A DNA stretch of 64,000 nt from UKL13-2 sp031414695. GTDB taxonomy: Bacteria > Pseudomonadota > Gammaproteobacteria > Burkholderiales > Usitatibacteraceae. Location: NCBI GenBank assembly GCA_031414695.1, contig JANNWG010000037.1, positions 1 through 64,000 on the forward strand, in the 5' to 3' direction. Every line of letters begins with the position of its first letter. The first letter of the stretch is position 1. The translations under genes and the position numbers were made by a program. The notes beneath the pieces are model-generated. The model had not been told where the DNA came from. It worked only from the letters and a program-made list of their open reading frames with translations, and searched no databases. Below, one piece after another: positions 16,263 through 25,665 of the stretch.

Positions 16263-17357
16263 CTAAAAAGTCTCAACCACCAACGCCCACACCACATGCT
16301 CCTGCACAAGCTCTCCCTCATGTGCGAGCGCCTCACGCAGCACCACCGTCATCTCCTCCTTGGCCTCCACCGATAACGAATCAGACCGCAACGCATTGCC
16401 CATCGCCACGGCAAGATTACGTCGCCAGCGTTGATAGCCAATTCGCCTGATAGCACTACCTTCCATGCGTTTGAGCCATTCCACTTCTTGCCATGACCAT
16501 AACGTGAGTAATGAAATATCATCTAACTCGTGGCGAATCGCAAAATCTTTTTCAACCGTTTTCACCGCGTATTTGTTCCACGGGCAAACCAGCTGGCAAT
16601 CGTCGCAGCCGTAGATGCGGTTACCAATCGCCTCACGAAACTCAATCGGGATTGCGCCTTTGTGCTCTATTGTTAGATACGATATGCAGCGGCGCGCATC
16701 GACAACATACGGCGCTACGATCGCTTGTGTGGGGCAGATGTCGATACATTTTGTGCAAGAGCCACAGTGTTCGGTGGTGGGTGTGTCAATGGGGAGCGCG
16801 AGATTGACATAAATCTCGCCTAAGAAAAAAAGTGAGCCTGCATCACGATTGAGCAATAGCGTGTGTTTGCCGCGCCAGCCGATGCCCGCTTTAGTGGCGA
16901 GTGCGACCTCCATGACAGGGGCAGAGTCGGTAAAGACGCGGTATCGAAATGTCTCACCAACGTCAGCAAAAATTTTATCGGCGAGTGTTTGCAATTTGGT
17001 GCGTAGAACTTTGTGATAGTCACGACCCAAAGCGTAGCGAGAAATAAATGCCGCGGCATCGTCCTCTATTACGCCCCAACTATCTTTGGCATTCGGTGCC
17101 ACATAATTTAGCCGCACCGTAATGACGCGGATTGTTTCTGGCACCATTAGCTCGGGCGCGGCGCGGTTAACGGCGCCGCGCACCATATAATCCATTTCAC
17201 CGTGATAGTCATTTTTAAGCCAAGCATTTAAGCCGATGGCCTCATGGGAAAGATCTGTGTCGGTAATACCAATCTCTTGAAAGCCAATTTCGCTTCCCCA
17301 AATTTTTATAGCTTTGGCGAGCGCATTGAGTTGATGAGAATTGTCCGTGTTTTCCAT
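16263..17357 (-). CDS. queG: Epoxyqueuosine reductase
   Basis: The ATG at 17357 gives 364 residues, the normal QueG length. Two [4Fe-4S] clusters are signed by CGSCTKCIDICP near residue 198 and CDDCQLVCPWN near residue 252. The N-terminal cobalamin-binding reductase domain and C-terminal HEAT-like repeats are also present. QueG reduces epoxyqueuosine in tRNA to queuosine, the last step of the pathway, and needs cobalamin. It is divergent from tsaE with about 16 bases between starts, so both promoters overlap the other gene's 5' end. gluQ, which modifies queuosine in tRNA(Asp), lies at 7.1 kb. Confidence 0.95.
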   Translation of the reverse strand: MENTDNSHQLNALAKAIKIWGSEIGFQEIGITDTDLSHEAIGLNAWLKNDYHGEMDYMVRGAVNRAAPELMVPETIRVITVRLNYVAPNAKDSWGVIEDDAAAFISRYALGRDYHKVLRTKLQTLADKIFADVGETFRYRVFTDSAPVMEVALATKAGIGWRGKHTLLLNRDAGSLFFLGEIYVNLALPIDTPTTEHCGSCTKCIDICPTQAIVAPYVVDARRCISYLTIEHKGAIPIEFREAIGNRIYGCDDCQLVCPWNKYAVKTVEKDFAIRHELDDISLLTLWSWQEVEWLKRMEGSAIRRIGYQRWRRNLAVAMGNALRSDSLSVEAKEEMTVVLREALAHEGELVQEHVVWALVVETF

Positions 17358-17373
17358 CAAAGTAGTCTAGCCC

Positions 17374-17874
17374 ATGACCCTAGAGCCACCTAAAACGACG
17401 ACAAATAAAATTAGCATGACGTTGCCTGACGAAGCAGCAACGCTCGCGATTGGCGGGCGCATTGCGCCGTTACTGGCTGCGCCGTTGATTATTTTTTTAA
17501 TAGGCGACTTAGGCGCAGGCAAAACCACACTGGTGCGCGGCATCATGCGCGGGCTTGGCTTTACGGGACGGGTAAAAAGCCCAACTTACGCACTACTTGA
17601 AGTTTATGCAGTTTCTAGATTAAACTTGTATCACTTTGATTTTTATCGTTTAAGTGATCCTAACGAATGGCACGAAGCCGGTTTTCGCGACTACATGAAT
17701 GCCGAGGCGATTTGCCTCATCGAGTGGCCCGAAAAGGCGCTGGGGGCGGGACTGTCACTGCCAGCGGCCGATTTGATATTGACCCTAACGCCAACTGCCA
17801 ACGATCAACGCACACTGATGATGCAGTCAACCACACCAGCGGGCCAATTACTACTCAGCAAATTACGCGTGTAG
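17374..17874 (+). CDS. tsaE: tRNA threonylcarbamoyladenosine biosynthesis ATPase TsaE
   Basis: This 166-residue P-loop protein has the Walker A FLIGDLGAGKTTLVRG (Lys50), SPTYALLEVY (switch region), the family motif YHFDFYRL near residue 89, and IEWPEKAL near residue 115. TsaE works with TsaB and TsaD to make t6A at position 37 of ANN-decoding tRNAs, and is essential in most bacteria. Its 3' end overlaps the amiC frame, the gene pair being a conserved order in Betaproteobacteria. The start is the first ATG after queG's divergent start; an alternative in-frame ATG at 17416 fits the conserved core equally well. Confidence 0.93.
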   Translation: MTLEPPKTTTNKISMTLPDEAATLAIGGRIAPLLAAPLIIFLIGDLGAGKTTLVRGIMRGLGFTGRVKSPTYALLEVYAVSRLNLYHFDFYRLSDPNEWHEAGFRDYMNAEAICLIEWPEKALGAGLSLPAADLILTLTPTANDQRTLMMQSTTPAGQLLLSKLRV

Positions 17875-19238
17875 CGATTTCGCGCCGCGCGTTTGTAGCT
17901 GCGGCGGCAGCATTGCCACTCGCGCCATTCGCGTCTTTATATGCAACCGACGCATCGGCGGCAACCAAAATCAATGCTGCCCGCGTCTGGCCCGCCTCTG
18001 AATACACACGTGTGACGTTTGAAGCGCCAAGCGCATTTAAATTCAAATATTTTTTTGTGAAAGACCCTGAGCGACTGGTACTTGATATTGAAAATATTGA
18101 GTTAGGGGATGCACTCAAAACACTCGCTGCCAAAGTGGGTAATGATGATCCGTATATCAAATCAGTTCGCGTTGGACTCAATAAGCCAACCGTAGTACGG
18201 GTGGTGTTGGATTTAAAAACGGAAGTGTTGCCGCAGGTGTTTGCGGTGGCACCAGTCGGTGAATTTGGCCATCGCTTGATGCTCGATATTTATCCAGCTA
18301 AGCCAGTTGATCCGATGTTGGCCTTGCTAAACGAAGACACTGCCGCATTCGGCCAAGGCTTGCCATCACAAAATAGTACACCCACCAATTTAGATAATTC
18401 AACTAGCGCCTCTAAACCTAGTGAACCCATGCCTGCGCCGCCAATAAACAATAAACCAAACGGCGCAGGCACACCTTCTACTGCAACAGCGGAAAAAACA
18501 CCTGAGTCACCGCCCATCATCGCCGGTAAAAAACGACCACGCCCATTTGTGGTGGTGCTTGACCCTGGTCATGGCGGCGAAGACCCTGGTGCCGTTGGGC
18601 GAATGGGTACGCGCGAAAAAGATGTGGTGTTAACCATCTCGCGATTGATTAAAGATAGCCTCGATGATGATCCGCGCTATCGTATTGCACTCACGCGCGA
18701 CGGTGATTTTTTTGTACCATTGCATCATCGCGTACAGCGCGCACGTCGACTGAAGGCAGATTTATTTGTGAGCGTGCACGCGGATGCGTTTACTCATCCG
18801 CAAGCAAATGGCTCTTCCGTTTTTGCGCTATCCGAACGTGGCGCGACTTCTACTGCAGCTAAGTGGTTAGCCAATAAGGAAAATGAAGCAGACTTAATTG
18901 GCGGTATCAATATGAATACGCAGGATGCAGGTCTTGCGCGTATCTTGCTTGATTTATCCACCACCGCGCAGATTAACGACTCACTCAAAATTGGCCGCTA
19001 TGTATTGGCCGAGCTTGGCGAAATCAATCGGCTGCATAAACCGCAAGTCGAGCAAGCCGGATTCGCCGTGTTAAAAGCGCCCGATATACCGTCCATCTTG
19101 GTCGAGACTGCATTCATCTCAAACCTTGAGGAAGAGAAAAAACTGCGCAGTACACAATATCAAAGCAAATTTGCTGATGCACTAGCCGACGGTATTCGCA
19201 CCTACTTCAAGAAAAATCCAGCACTAGCAAGAGCCTAG
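17724..19238 (+). CDS. amiC: N-acetylmuramoyl-L-alanine amidase, AmiC type, Tat-exported
   Basis: The protein has a twin-arginine signal (SRRAFVAAAAALPLAPFA), an AMIN septal-targeting domain (about 80-110 residues after it), a Pro/Ser/Thr-rich linker and a C-terminal amidase_3 domain starting at VVLDPGHGGEDPGAVG. Zinc ligands are the His in DPGHGG, the His in VSVHADAF and the Glu in ILVETAFISN. It cleaves septal peptidoglycan for daughter-cell separation. The start is unresolved: between the GTG at 17724 (inside tsaE) and the twin-arginine there is no ATG, GTG or TTG in frame. An ATT at 17847 would give a signal peptide of normal length. Confidence 0.88.
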   Translation: MARKGAGGGTVTASGRFDIDPNANCQRSTHTDDAVNHTSGPITTQQITRVAISRRAFVAAAAALPLAPFASLYATDASAATKINAARVWPASEYTRVTFEAPSAFKFKYFFVKDPERLVLDIENIELGDALKTLAAKVGNDDPYIKSVRVGLNKPTVVRVVLDLKTEVLPQVFAVAPVGEFGHRLMLDIYPAKPVDPMLALLNEDTAAFGQGLPSQNSTPTNLDNSTSASKPSEPMPAPPINNKPNGAGTPSTATAEKTPESPPIIAGKKRPRPFVVVLDPGHGGEDPGAVGRMGTREKDVVLTISRLIKDSLDDDPRYRIALTRDGDFFVPLHHRVQRARRLKADLFVSVHADAFTHPQANGSSVFALSERGATSTAAKWLANKENEADLIGGINMNTQDAGLARILLDLSTTAQINDSLKIGRYVLAELGEINRLHKPQVEQAGFAVLKAPDIPSILVETAFISNLEEEKKLRSTQYQSKFADALADGIRTYFKKNPALARA

Positions 19239-19250
19239 GAAAAAAGCAAA

Positions 19251-19315
19251 AACCTATATTTGACGGGCATTTTCAAGCAATATTGCTCTTAAGTAGCCGC
19301 CAATAGGCGCATTTC
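19251..19315. repeat. 3'-end palindromic repeat, copy 5
   Basis: The copy fills the whole gap between the convergent ends of amiC (stop 19236-19238) and astB (stop 19314-19316), reaching into the astB stop codon. Arms CCTATATTTGACGGGC and GCCGCCAATAGG flank the palindrome AAGCAATATTGCTT. In this position it could serve as a two-way transcription end. Confidence 0.75.
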
Positions 19316-20657
19316 ACCTTTGAAATGGATACACAGCGCCAAGCGCAAGTAGTGTCGTTAATTCATCAAGCGCCACTCGCACTTCATTGATAAGTGCAGG
19401 ATCAACTAGATCTTCATCGCGCATACGATCACGATAGTGTTTTTCAACCCAGCGACAAAGTGCGTTGTAGAGATTGTCTGACATCACCACTAATGGGTTG
19501 ATGGCGGCGGCTTCAGTTGCGGTTAACTCCACACGCAAACGCAAACATGCAGGGCCGCCACCATTCATCATGCTTTCGCGCAAATCAAAAATGAGCACTT
19601 CATCAATCGCACTACCATTGGTGGTGAGCGCCTGCAAATAGCGCCATACGTTTGGTGTTTGCCGACATTCCTCCGGCACGACAATGGCGAGTTTGCCATT
19701 CGGCTTTGACAACAATTGGCTATTAAATAAATAGCTCGACACCGCTTCAGCTACACTGACGTCGTTACGACTCACCGTGATGATATTGATTGTGCCGTGT
19801 GATTTCGCGTGCAACTCTGCTGCCATTGCATCTTGGTCAACGAATGCGTCTTGATGGCAAAACAAAACATTGCGATGACCGACAGCAATTACGTCATTAT
19901 GAAAAACGCCTGCGTCAATCACATCGGGATGCTGCTGCGCGAAGACGGTATGCGCCGCATCGAGTCCGTGCAGTCTTGCTACCGCTGCAGACGCTTCTAA
20001 GGTTTGCCGCGCGGGAAAGCGTTTTGGTGCCGCTGCTGCCGGATTAAATCCTTCTGCGCCATAGACAAAAAATTCCACCCCGCGCTCACCAATCGCATCA
20101 CAAAAACGCGTGTGATTCGCCGCGCCTTCATCGCCAAATTGCGGGCATGATGGCAGCGCGGCATGATGGGCGAAATATTTTTCATCGCTAAACATTGCAC
20201 GCAAAATGCGCGATGTGGTGGGGTGTTCCATTGAGCGGTGAAATTTATTATTCAAATTAGCGGCTGTGAAATGCACGCGCTTATCGGCTGTATTCGCACT
20301 CGGGCTCACCGTGGCGGCATTCGCAGACCACATTGATGAAGCAGACATAACGCTATTAAAGACTTGTCGCGCATCACGCGCTGCAGTCATCGCGACATTC
20401 GCGTCCTCCCCTGTGAAGCCAAGCTGCCTTAGCACCTCAATATTCGGTCGTGCCTGCGGTGCTAACACACCCTGCTTCCAGCCGCGATCATGCAGCGCTT
20501 TCATTTTGGCGAGACCCTGCAACGCGGCGGCACGCGGGTTCGCCACCACGCCTTGATTTTTGCCAGAGGCAATATTGCCAAACGAAAGCCCGCTGTAATT
20601 ATGGGTTGGCCCCACTAGGCCATCGAAATTCCATTCGTGCGCGCGCGCAATAGTCAT
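19314..20657 (-). CDS. astB: N-succinylarginine dihydrolase
   Basis: This 447-residue protein begins with the family signature FDGLVGPTHNYSGLSFGN near residue 10 and has NGGGPACLRLRV near residue 368, which carries the catalytic Cys. It hydrolyses succinylarginine to succinylornithine, CO2 and ammonia, step two of the arginine succinyltransferase (AST) pathway. It is the last gene of the operon; the start overlaps the end of astD by four bases. In Escherichia coli the order is astCADBE; here no astE follows, so succinylglutamate desuccinylase must be encoded elsewhere. Confidence 0.95.
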   Translation of the reverse strand: MTIARAHEWNFDGLVGPTHNYSGLSFGNIASGKNQGVVANPRAAALQGLAKMKALHDRGWKQGVLAPQARPNIEVLRQLGFTGEDANVAMTAARDARQVFNSVMSASSMWSANAATVSPSANTADKRVHFTAANLNNKFHRSMEHPTTSRILRAMFSDEKYFAHHAALPSCPQFGDEGAANHTRFCDAIGERGVEFFVYGAEGFNPAAAAPKRFPARQTLEASAAVARLHGLDAAHTVFAQQHPDVIDAGVFHNDVIAVGHRNVLFCHQDAFVDQDAMAAELHAKSHGTINIITVSRNDVSVAEAVSSYLFNSQLLSKPNGKLAIVVPEECRQTPNVWRYLQALTTNGSAIDEVLIFDLRESMMNGGGPACLRLRVELTATEAAAINPLVVMSDNLYNALCRWVEKHYRDRMRDEDLVDPALINEVRVALDELTTLLALGAVYPFQR

Positions 20658-22117
20658 AACGATAATCCCGGCGACAATGTAGCGGGCAGCGAAATGGTTT
20701 CAGACTCAAGACTTGCCTGCGGGTACGCGCAGTAGTCTGCCGCATAAAACGCACTCGCTCGATGATTGCCCGATGCACCAACACCACCGAATGGTGAAGC
20801 ACTTGATGCACCCGTCAACGGCCGATTCCAATTAACAATACCAGCGCGAATATGGCGCTCAAATAAATAGTATTCATCGCGACTGATGGATAGCAAGCCC
20901 GCCGCTAAACCGTATCGCGTTTGATTAGCGTGCGCGATCGCGCTTGGCAAATCTGTGTAGCGAACCAATTGCAGGAGCGGGCCAAAATTTTCTTCGTCTA
21001 CTAATTGACTGACTGCAGTTACATCCACCAAGCCTGGCGAAAGTAAGCCCGTATTTGGTTGCAAGGATTTCATTTCCAGCAGTATTGTCGCGCCACTTTT
21101 AACCAATGCCGCTTGCGCTGCCAACAATTTTTGTGCGGCATCAGTTGAGATTACCGCGCCCATGAATGGCTGCGGTTCATCGTCGTATTTGCCGATGCGA
21201 AGTTTGTTAGCCACGTCAATGAGTCGCGCAATGAGCGCATCACCTGTTGCGCCTGCCGCGACATACAGCTTACGCGCGCAAGTGCAGCGTTGTCCCGCTG
21301 AAATATAGGCAGACTGCACGATGTGATGTACGGTCGCATCCACATCATCAATTTCACCGACAATTAACGCATTCACGCCACCCATTTCAAGCGCTAAAAT
21401 TTTGTCTGGCCGTCCGGCAAATGTTTGATGAATAGCATGTCCCGTGGCGGAGCTTCCGGTAAAAAATAATCCATCAATCTCATGATGGTTCGCCAGCGCC
21501 ACACCGGTTTCACGCGCGCCTTGCACCACATTCAGCACACCAGCGGGAAGGCCTGCCTCAGCCCAAATTTTTGCCGTTGCCTCTGCCACTGCTGGCGCTA
21601 ATTCTGAAGGTTTAAACACGACCGTATTGCCCGCAAGTAATGCAGGCACGATGTGACCATTCGGCAGATGCCCGGGGAAATTGTAGGGCCCAAAGACGGC
21701 CACGACACCATGCGGACGATGCCGCAGTATTACCTCTGCATCTGCAATCGCGCTACGCTTTTCACCCGTACGCTCAAGGTAAGCCTTAATTGAAATCTCA
21801 ATTTTGGCGATCATGGTGGCAACTTCAGTCACGGATTCCCAACGCGGCTTACCCGTCTCATGTCCGATGGTGTCCGCTAATGCCGCCTGATGCGTGCCCA
21901 GTAAAATCGCGAATTGTCGTATGACGCGAAAGCGATCATCAATCGACGTTTGCGACCATGTTTGAAATGCGGCGCGCGCTGCCGCAACTGCCGCATCAAC
22001 TGTCGCGCTATCGGCCACATTGCCTTGCCAGACGACAGCTTGCGTCACCGGATTGACCGATGTAAAAGTAGCGCCCGTGCTGTCTCGCCACGCGCCGTTG
22101 ATGTAGTGTGATGTCAT
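20654..22117 (-). CDS. astD: Succinylglutamate-semialdehyde dehydrogenase
   Basis: This 487-residue aldehyde dehydrogenase family protein has FFTGSSATGHAIHQ (NAD-binding region, about residue 218), ALEMGGVNALIV (general-base Glu, about residue 246) and AGQRCTCARKL (nucleophilic Cys near residue 280). It oxidises succinylglutamate semialdehyde to succinylglutamate with NAD+, step four of the AST pathway. The N-terminal YINGAWRDSTGATFTSVNP is typical of AstD rather than general aldehyde dehydrogenases. It overlaps astB by four bases and lies 31 bases after the aruG-type gene. Confidence 0.95.
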   Translation of the reverse strand: MTSHYINGAWRDSTGATFTSVNPVTQAVVWQGNVADSATVDAAVAAARAAFQTWSQTSIDDRFRVIRQFAILLGTHQAALADTIGHETGKPRWESVTEVATMIAKIEISIKAYLERTGEKRSAIADAEVILRHRPHGVVAVFGPYNFPGHLPNGHIVPALLAGNTVVFKPSELAPAVAEATAKIWAEAGLPAGVLNVVQGARETGVALANHHEIDGLFFTGSSATGHAIHQTFAGRPDKILALEMGGVNALIVGEIDDVDATVHHIVQSAYISAGQRCTCARKLYVAAGATGDALIARLIDVANKLRIGKYDDEPQPFMGAVISTDAAQKLLAAQAALVKSGATILLEMKSLQPNTGLLSPGLVDVTAVSQLVDEENFGPLLQLVRYTDLPSAIAHANQTRYGLAAGLLSISRDEYYLFERHIRAGIVNWNRPLTGASSASPFGGVGASGNHRASAFYAADYCAYPQASLESETISLPATLSPGLSL

Positions 22118-22148
22118 GTTGCGCTTTATGTGTTTAGGTTTGACTGAT

Positions 22149-23189
22149 TTAGTTATGTCTGTCGCGCGGACTCAGTGCAACAAAACGCACATCATCACCA
22201 ATTGAGAGTCCTAGCGCTAGTGCGGCATCAGCCTCAATCGCAATGCCATCTGCCAACACCTGAATACGCGACAGCGCAACCGCAAATTGATTGATATTAG
22301 TATGGCTCAACATATAAACCGGCGCGGCATCATCGGCTTGGCGATCCAGTATTTTCGCCACACGTGTGCAGGCGCTTTTCTTTATCGCGTCAATATCGTC
22401 AAGGTTTGATTCGACCGCTGGCCCCGCATCAAATATATCAACGTGGCCCTCAAAGCGAAATCCTTCTTGCTCAAGTAAGCGTCTGGCCGGGCGCGTTAAT
22501 TCATGGGTTTCGCCAATTGATGCTTGCGCTTCTGCTGACAAAAATGAGCTGTACAAAGGATGCTTTGGCATCAACTCGGCGACAAATGATTTTTTACCAA
22601 TGCCGGTCAAGTAGTCAGCTTCAGCAAAATCCATTGAGAAAAAATGTCTGCCTAAACTTTCCCAAAAAGGTGAGCGACCATGCTCGTCAGAGACGCCGCG
22701 CAATTCAGCAATGACCTTGGTTGCAAAACGCGCACGGTTCTCAGCCATGAATAAAAATCGTGATTTGGACAGCAGTGCCCCGTTACGACCAACGCGATAC
22801 TCAGGATGCAAATAAAGCGAGCAAAGCTCGGTTGAACCAGTGTGATCATTAGATAAAAATAACGTGGGTGTCTGCGTAAATATCGCTAACTCACGTGAAG
22901 CATGAACCACTGTGCCAACACGATACGAGTACCAAGGCTCACGTAATCCCACTGCACCAGCAATGGCAGCAATACCTACTACGCGTTTACTAGCCACATC
23001 TTCCATCACAAATACCCACTGCTCGTCCGCCTTAGCCGCTGTACCTGCAAAGCTCGCAAGTGAAGCGGTAATGCGAGCCTGCAACAGCGGTTCATTATTC
23101 GGCAGCGTAGTGAGGCCAACACCGGCATCTTTAACCAGCAACATGAGCGAAGCTAGGTCAGCGGCTGCAATCGGGCGTACGATCACCAT
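22149..23189 (-). CDS. aruG: Arginine N-succinyltransferase, second subunit (AruG type)
   Basis: This 346-residue protein is one of two tandem AstA homologues. It has the AstA features AELMPKHPLYSSFL near residue 209, FRFEGHVDIFDAGPAVE near residue 248, and FLFMAENRARF near residue 147, which are shared in altered form with the upstream paralogue. AstA transfers succinyl from succinyl-CoA to arginine, the first step of the AST pathway. In Pseudomonas and Burkholderia the enzyme is a heteromer of AruF and AruG, as here. Assigned as AruG from its second position in the operon. The start overlaps the end of the upstream gene by seven bases. Confidence 0.9.
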   Translation of the reverse strand: MVIVRPIAAADLASLMLLVKDAGVGLTTLPNNEPLLQARITASLASFAGTAAKADEQWVFVMEDVASKRVVGIAAIAGAVGLREPWYSYRVGTVVHASRELAIFTQTPTLFLSNDHTGSTELCSLYLHPEYRVGRNGALLSKSRFLFMAENRARFATKVIAELRGVSDEHGRSPFWESLGRHFFSMDFAEADYLTGIGKKSFVAELMPKHPLYSSFLSAEAQASIGETHELTRPARRLLEQEGFRFEGHVDIFDAGPAVESNLDDIDAIKKSACTRVAKILDRQADDAAPVYMLSHTNINQFAVALSRIQVLADGIAIEADAALALGLSIGDDVRFVALSPRDRHN

Positions 23190-24229
23190 GTTGCATCCTC
23201 GGCTATGCTGGGTTGCACTTCTACCACCCGCACCGCATCTTGCTCGACAACATCAAGCGCTGCTGCTGTCTCACGCGATAGGCGCACACCTGTTGGCGTC
23301 ACGCGCACGCGCGCGAGTGTGGCGCGGAAATTTTCTGTTTTTGTATTGGTAATAATTGAGACTTGCTCAACACCATCTTCACCTGCGCGACTTTGCACCG
23401 GTAGCCGACGCTGACGACGCACTGAACGCAGCGTCTCAACGCGCGCTTCCACTGTTGGCCCGCCATCGAAAATATCAATATAGTTATCGGCCTCAAATCC
23501 CTCATCCATCAAAATCGAAAATGGCAGCTCGCCATCAGGGTGCAATTGCCCAATCGCTAACTTGGCTTCATCAGGCAGTAACGGTACATAGATTGGATAT
23601 TGCGGCATTAACTCAGCGATGAATGTCTTACTGCGGCCACCGGATAATTTTTCTGCTTGCGGGTAGGCCATGCCAAAAAAACGCTGCCCAACCGCATCCC
23701 AAAATGGCGAATGGCCATCGGCATCACATACGCCTGGGTTTTCAGCGGCGAGCTTATCGGCAAAGCGCTGACGATGCTCGGCGATAAAAAGTAACCGTGC
23801 GCGTGAAAGCAGCTGTGGCAAATCACCATCGGCAAATGCAGGGTCAATGTAGAACGAGGTGAGTAGTGAATAGCCCGTTAAATCGTGACACAAATGCAGC
23901 GCGTGAATTTTGTTGCTGACTTTTAATTCTTGTGAAGCATGTACGATGATTTCATTACGATACGAATAAAAGCGGTCATGAAACCCTGCCGAAGCCGCAA
24001 TACCGCTAGTGCCGATAATTTCGCCCGTACTCGCATTTTCCAATACAAAAAAATACGTCTCTTCGCCGAGCACATCCACTTCGGCTGAAAACGCATAGCG
24101 GGAGTGATTGATTTTGTCGAGCAAGCGCTGCTGATTTGGCGGCAATGATGTAATGCCTATCGCGCTACGTTGTGCGATAGCTTCTATCTGGGAGAGATCG
24201 GCGAGTTGCGCGGGGCGTAATACGAACAT
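23183..24229 (-). CDS. aruF: Arginine N-succinyltransferase, first subunit (AruF type)
   Basis: The protein has 348 residues with AstA motifs: LRPAQLADLSQIEAIAQRS at the N-terminus (GNAT-like), FIAELMPQYPIYVPLLP near residue 204, and ADNYIDIFDGGPTVEARVET near residue 250. It is paralogous to the 22149 product, with the same length and motif order. Together they should make the heteromeric arginine succinyltransferase. It lies 12 bases after astC, so the operon is tightly packed. Assignment of F versus G is based on order only. Confidence 0.9.
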   Translation of the reverse strand: MFVLRPAQLADLSQIEAIAQRSAIGITSLPPNQQRLLDKINHSRYAFSAEVDVLGEETYFFVLENASTGEIIGTSGIAASAGFHDRFYSYRNEIIVHASQELKVSNKIHALHLCHDLTGYSLLTSFYIDPAFADGDLPQLLSRARLLFIAEHRQRFADKLAAENPGVCDADGHSPFWDAVGQRFFGMAYPQAEKLSGGRSKTFIAELMPQYPIYVPLLPDEAKLAIGQLHPDGELPFSILMDEGFEADNYIDIFDGGPTVEARVETLRSVRRQRRLPVQSRAGEDGVEQVSIITNTKTENFRATLARVRVTPTGVRLSRETAAALDVVEQDAVRVVEVQPSIAEDATW

Positions 24230-24241
24230 GGGGATTATTTT

Positions 24242-25558
24242 CTACGCCGCGACAGAAACAACGCGTGCAATGCCAAATGTGGCAACAAATTTTTCCAACG
24301 CCAAACCAAAGCGCGCTAAGCCTTCGCGTATATCTTCGGCTGTTATGAGCAATGACGGCGCAAGTCGCATTACAGAAGGGCCGGCGATGAGTAGCATTAA
24401 GCCTTCGACCTCAGCAGCTTTGACTAAGTCTTTACCGCGACCATCGAATTCTTTGGTTAATTCACAACCAATGAGTAATCCATCACCGCGTATGTCGGCA
24501 AACACATTGTATTTTGCGTTTAGCGCATTTAAACCATCGACCATTTGCGTGCGCCGCGCGCTAACACCCGCGAGCGTTTCGGGTGCAGCGACAATATCAA
24601 GCACCGCCTCCGCCACTGCACAGGCGAGTGGGTTACCACCATAGGTACTGCCGTGCGCGCCAACGCCAAAACTCTTTGCTGCCTTCTCAGTAGTCAACAT
24701 TGCCCCGACCGGAAAACCGCCGCCCAAACCTTTGGCTGACGACAAAATATCTGGTGTCACATCGTATTTCATATAGGCAAATAGTGCGCCCGTACGACCC
24801 GCACCAGACTGCACCTCATCAAAAATGAGTAGCGCATTATGTTTGTCACATAACTCGCGCAGGCGGACGAGAAATTCGCGCTTAGCGGGTGTGACGCCAC
24901 CTTCACCCTGAATCGGCTCAACGATAACAGCACAGGTGTTATCTGATATGGCAGCCTCGACAGCGGCAATATCGTTATAAGGCAAATGCGTAATGCCCTG
25001 CGGCAGCGGGCCAAAACCTTGCGTGTATTTTGGCTGGCCACCAGCGCTCACCGTAAATAAGGTACGGCCATGAAAACTATTCGTAAAGGCAATGATTTCA
25101 ACTTTGTCGGTTGCGCAATTGCAGCCGTGCTCACAAGGTGCTGTGCGCTTATGCGGAAAATTATCACTCGCCACTTTACGTGCGAGTTTGAGCGCGGCTT
25201 CATTCGCCTCGGCACCGGAATTACAAAAAAAGACCCGATCTGCAAATGTGTGGGCGACCAACTTTTGTGCAAGTTTTATCGCTGGCTCATTGGTCAATAC
25301 ATTTGCCACATGCCAGAGTTTGTCAGCCTGTGCTTTCAGTGCACCCACCACTACTGGATGGGTATGCCCAACCGCAGAGACTGCGATACCACCTGCGAAA
25401 TCAACATACTCACGCCCGGCTTGATCCCATACGCGTGAGCCATGCCCACGCACGGGAATAAACGCGGCAGGCGCATAGTTTTGCACCATGACATCATCAA
25501 ACTGGCTGCGTGTAGTGGGAGCAGCGGTGGCGTGAAGTGTTGCAGGTATTGTATTCAT
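24242..25558 (-). CDS. astC: Succinylornithine / acetylornithine aminotransferase
   Basis: This 438-residue fold-type I PLP aminotransferase has FFCNSGAEANEAALKLAR near residue 110, LLIFDEVQSGAGRTG near residue 243 and the PLP lysine Lys276 in SSAKGLGGGFPVGAM. In this operon it converts succinylornithine and 2-oxoglutarate to succinylglutamate semialdehyde and glutamate. An unusual feature is a Cys-rich insert at residues 138-151 (Cys142, Cys146, Cys148, with His144) between SDNFP and KVEIIAF, where the family has only a short loop. Its length is therefore about 30 residues above the common 405. Confidence 0.93.
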   Translation of the reverse strand: MNTIPATLHATAAPTTRSQFDDVMVQNYAPAAFIPVRGHGSRVWDQAGREYVDFAGGIAVSAVGHTHPVVVGALKAQADKLWHVANVLTNEPAIKLAQKLVAHTFADRVFFCNSGAEANEAALKLARKVASDNFPHKRTAPCEHGCNCATDKVEIIAFTNSFHGRTLFTVSAGGQPKYTQGFGPLPQGITHLPYNDIAAVEAAISDNTCAVIVEPIQGEGGVTPAKREFLVRLRELCDKHNALLIFDEVQSGAGRTGALFAYMKYDVTPDILSSAKGLGGGFPVGAMLTTEKAAKSFGVGAHGSTYGGNPLACAVAEAVLDIVAAPETLAGVSARRTQMVDGLNALNAKYNVFADIRGDGLLIGCELTKEFDGRGKDLVKAAEVEGLMLLIAGPSVMRLAPSLLITAEDIREGLARFGLALEKFVATFGIARVVSVAA

Positions 25559-25665
25559 GGTTGTCGCCTCGCTGATGCTTTTGAAAGTTAGTCAATTTTA
25601 GAGTGTTGCTACAAACTCGGCTATCGCAAATGCGACCAAGTTTTGTATTCAGTGCTATCTTAAGT

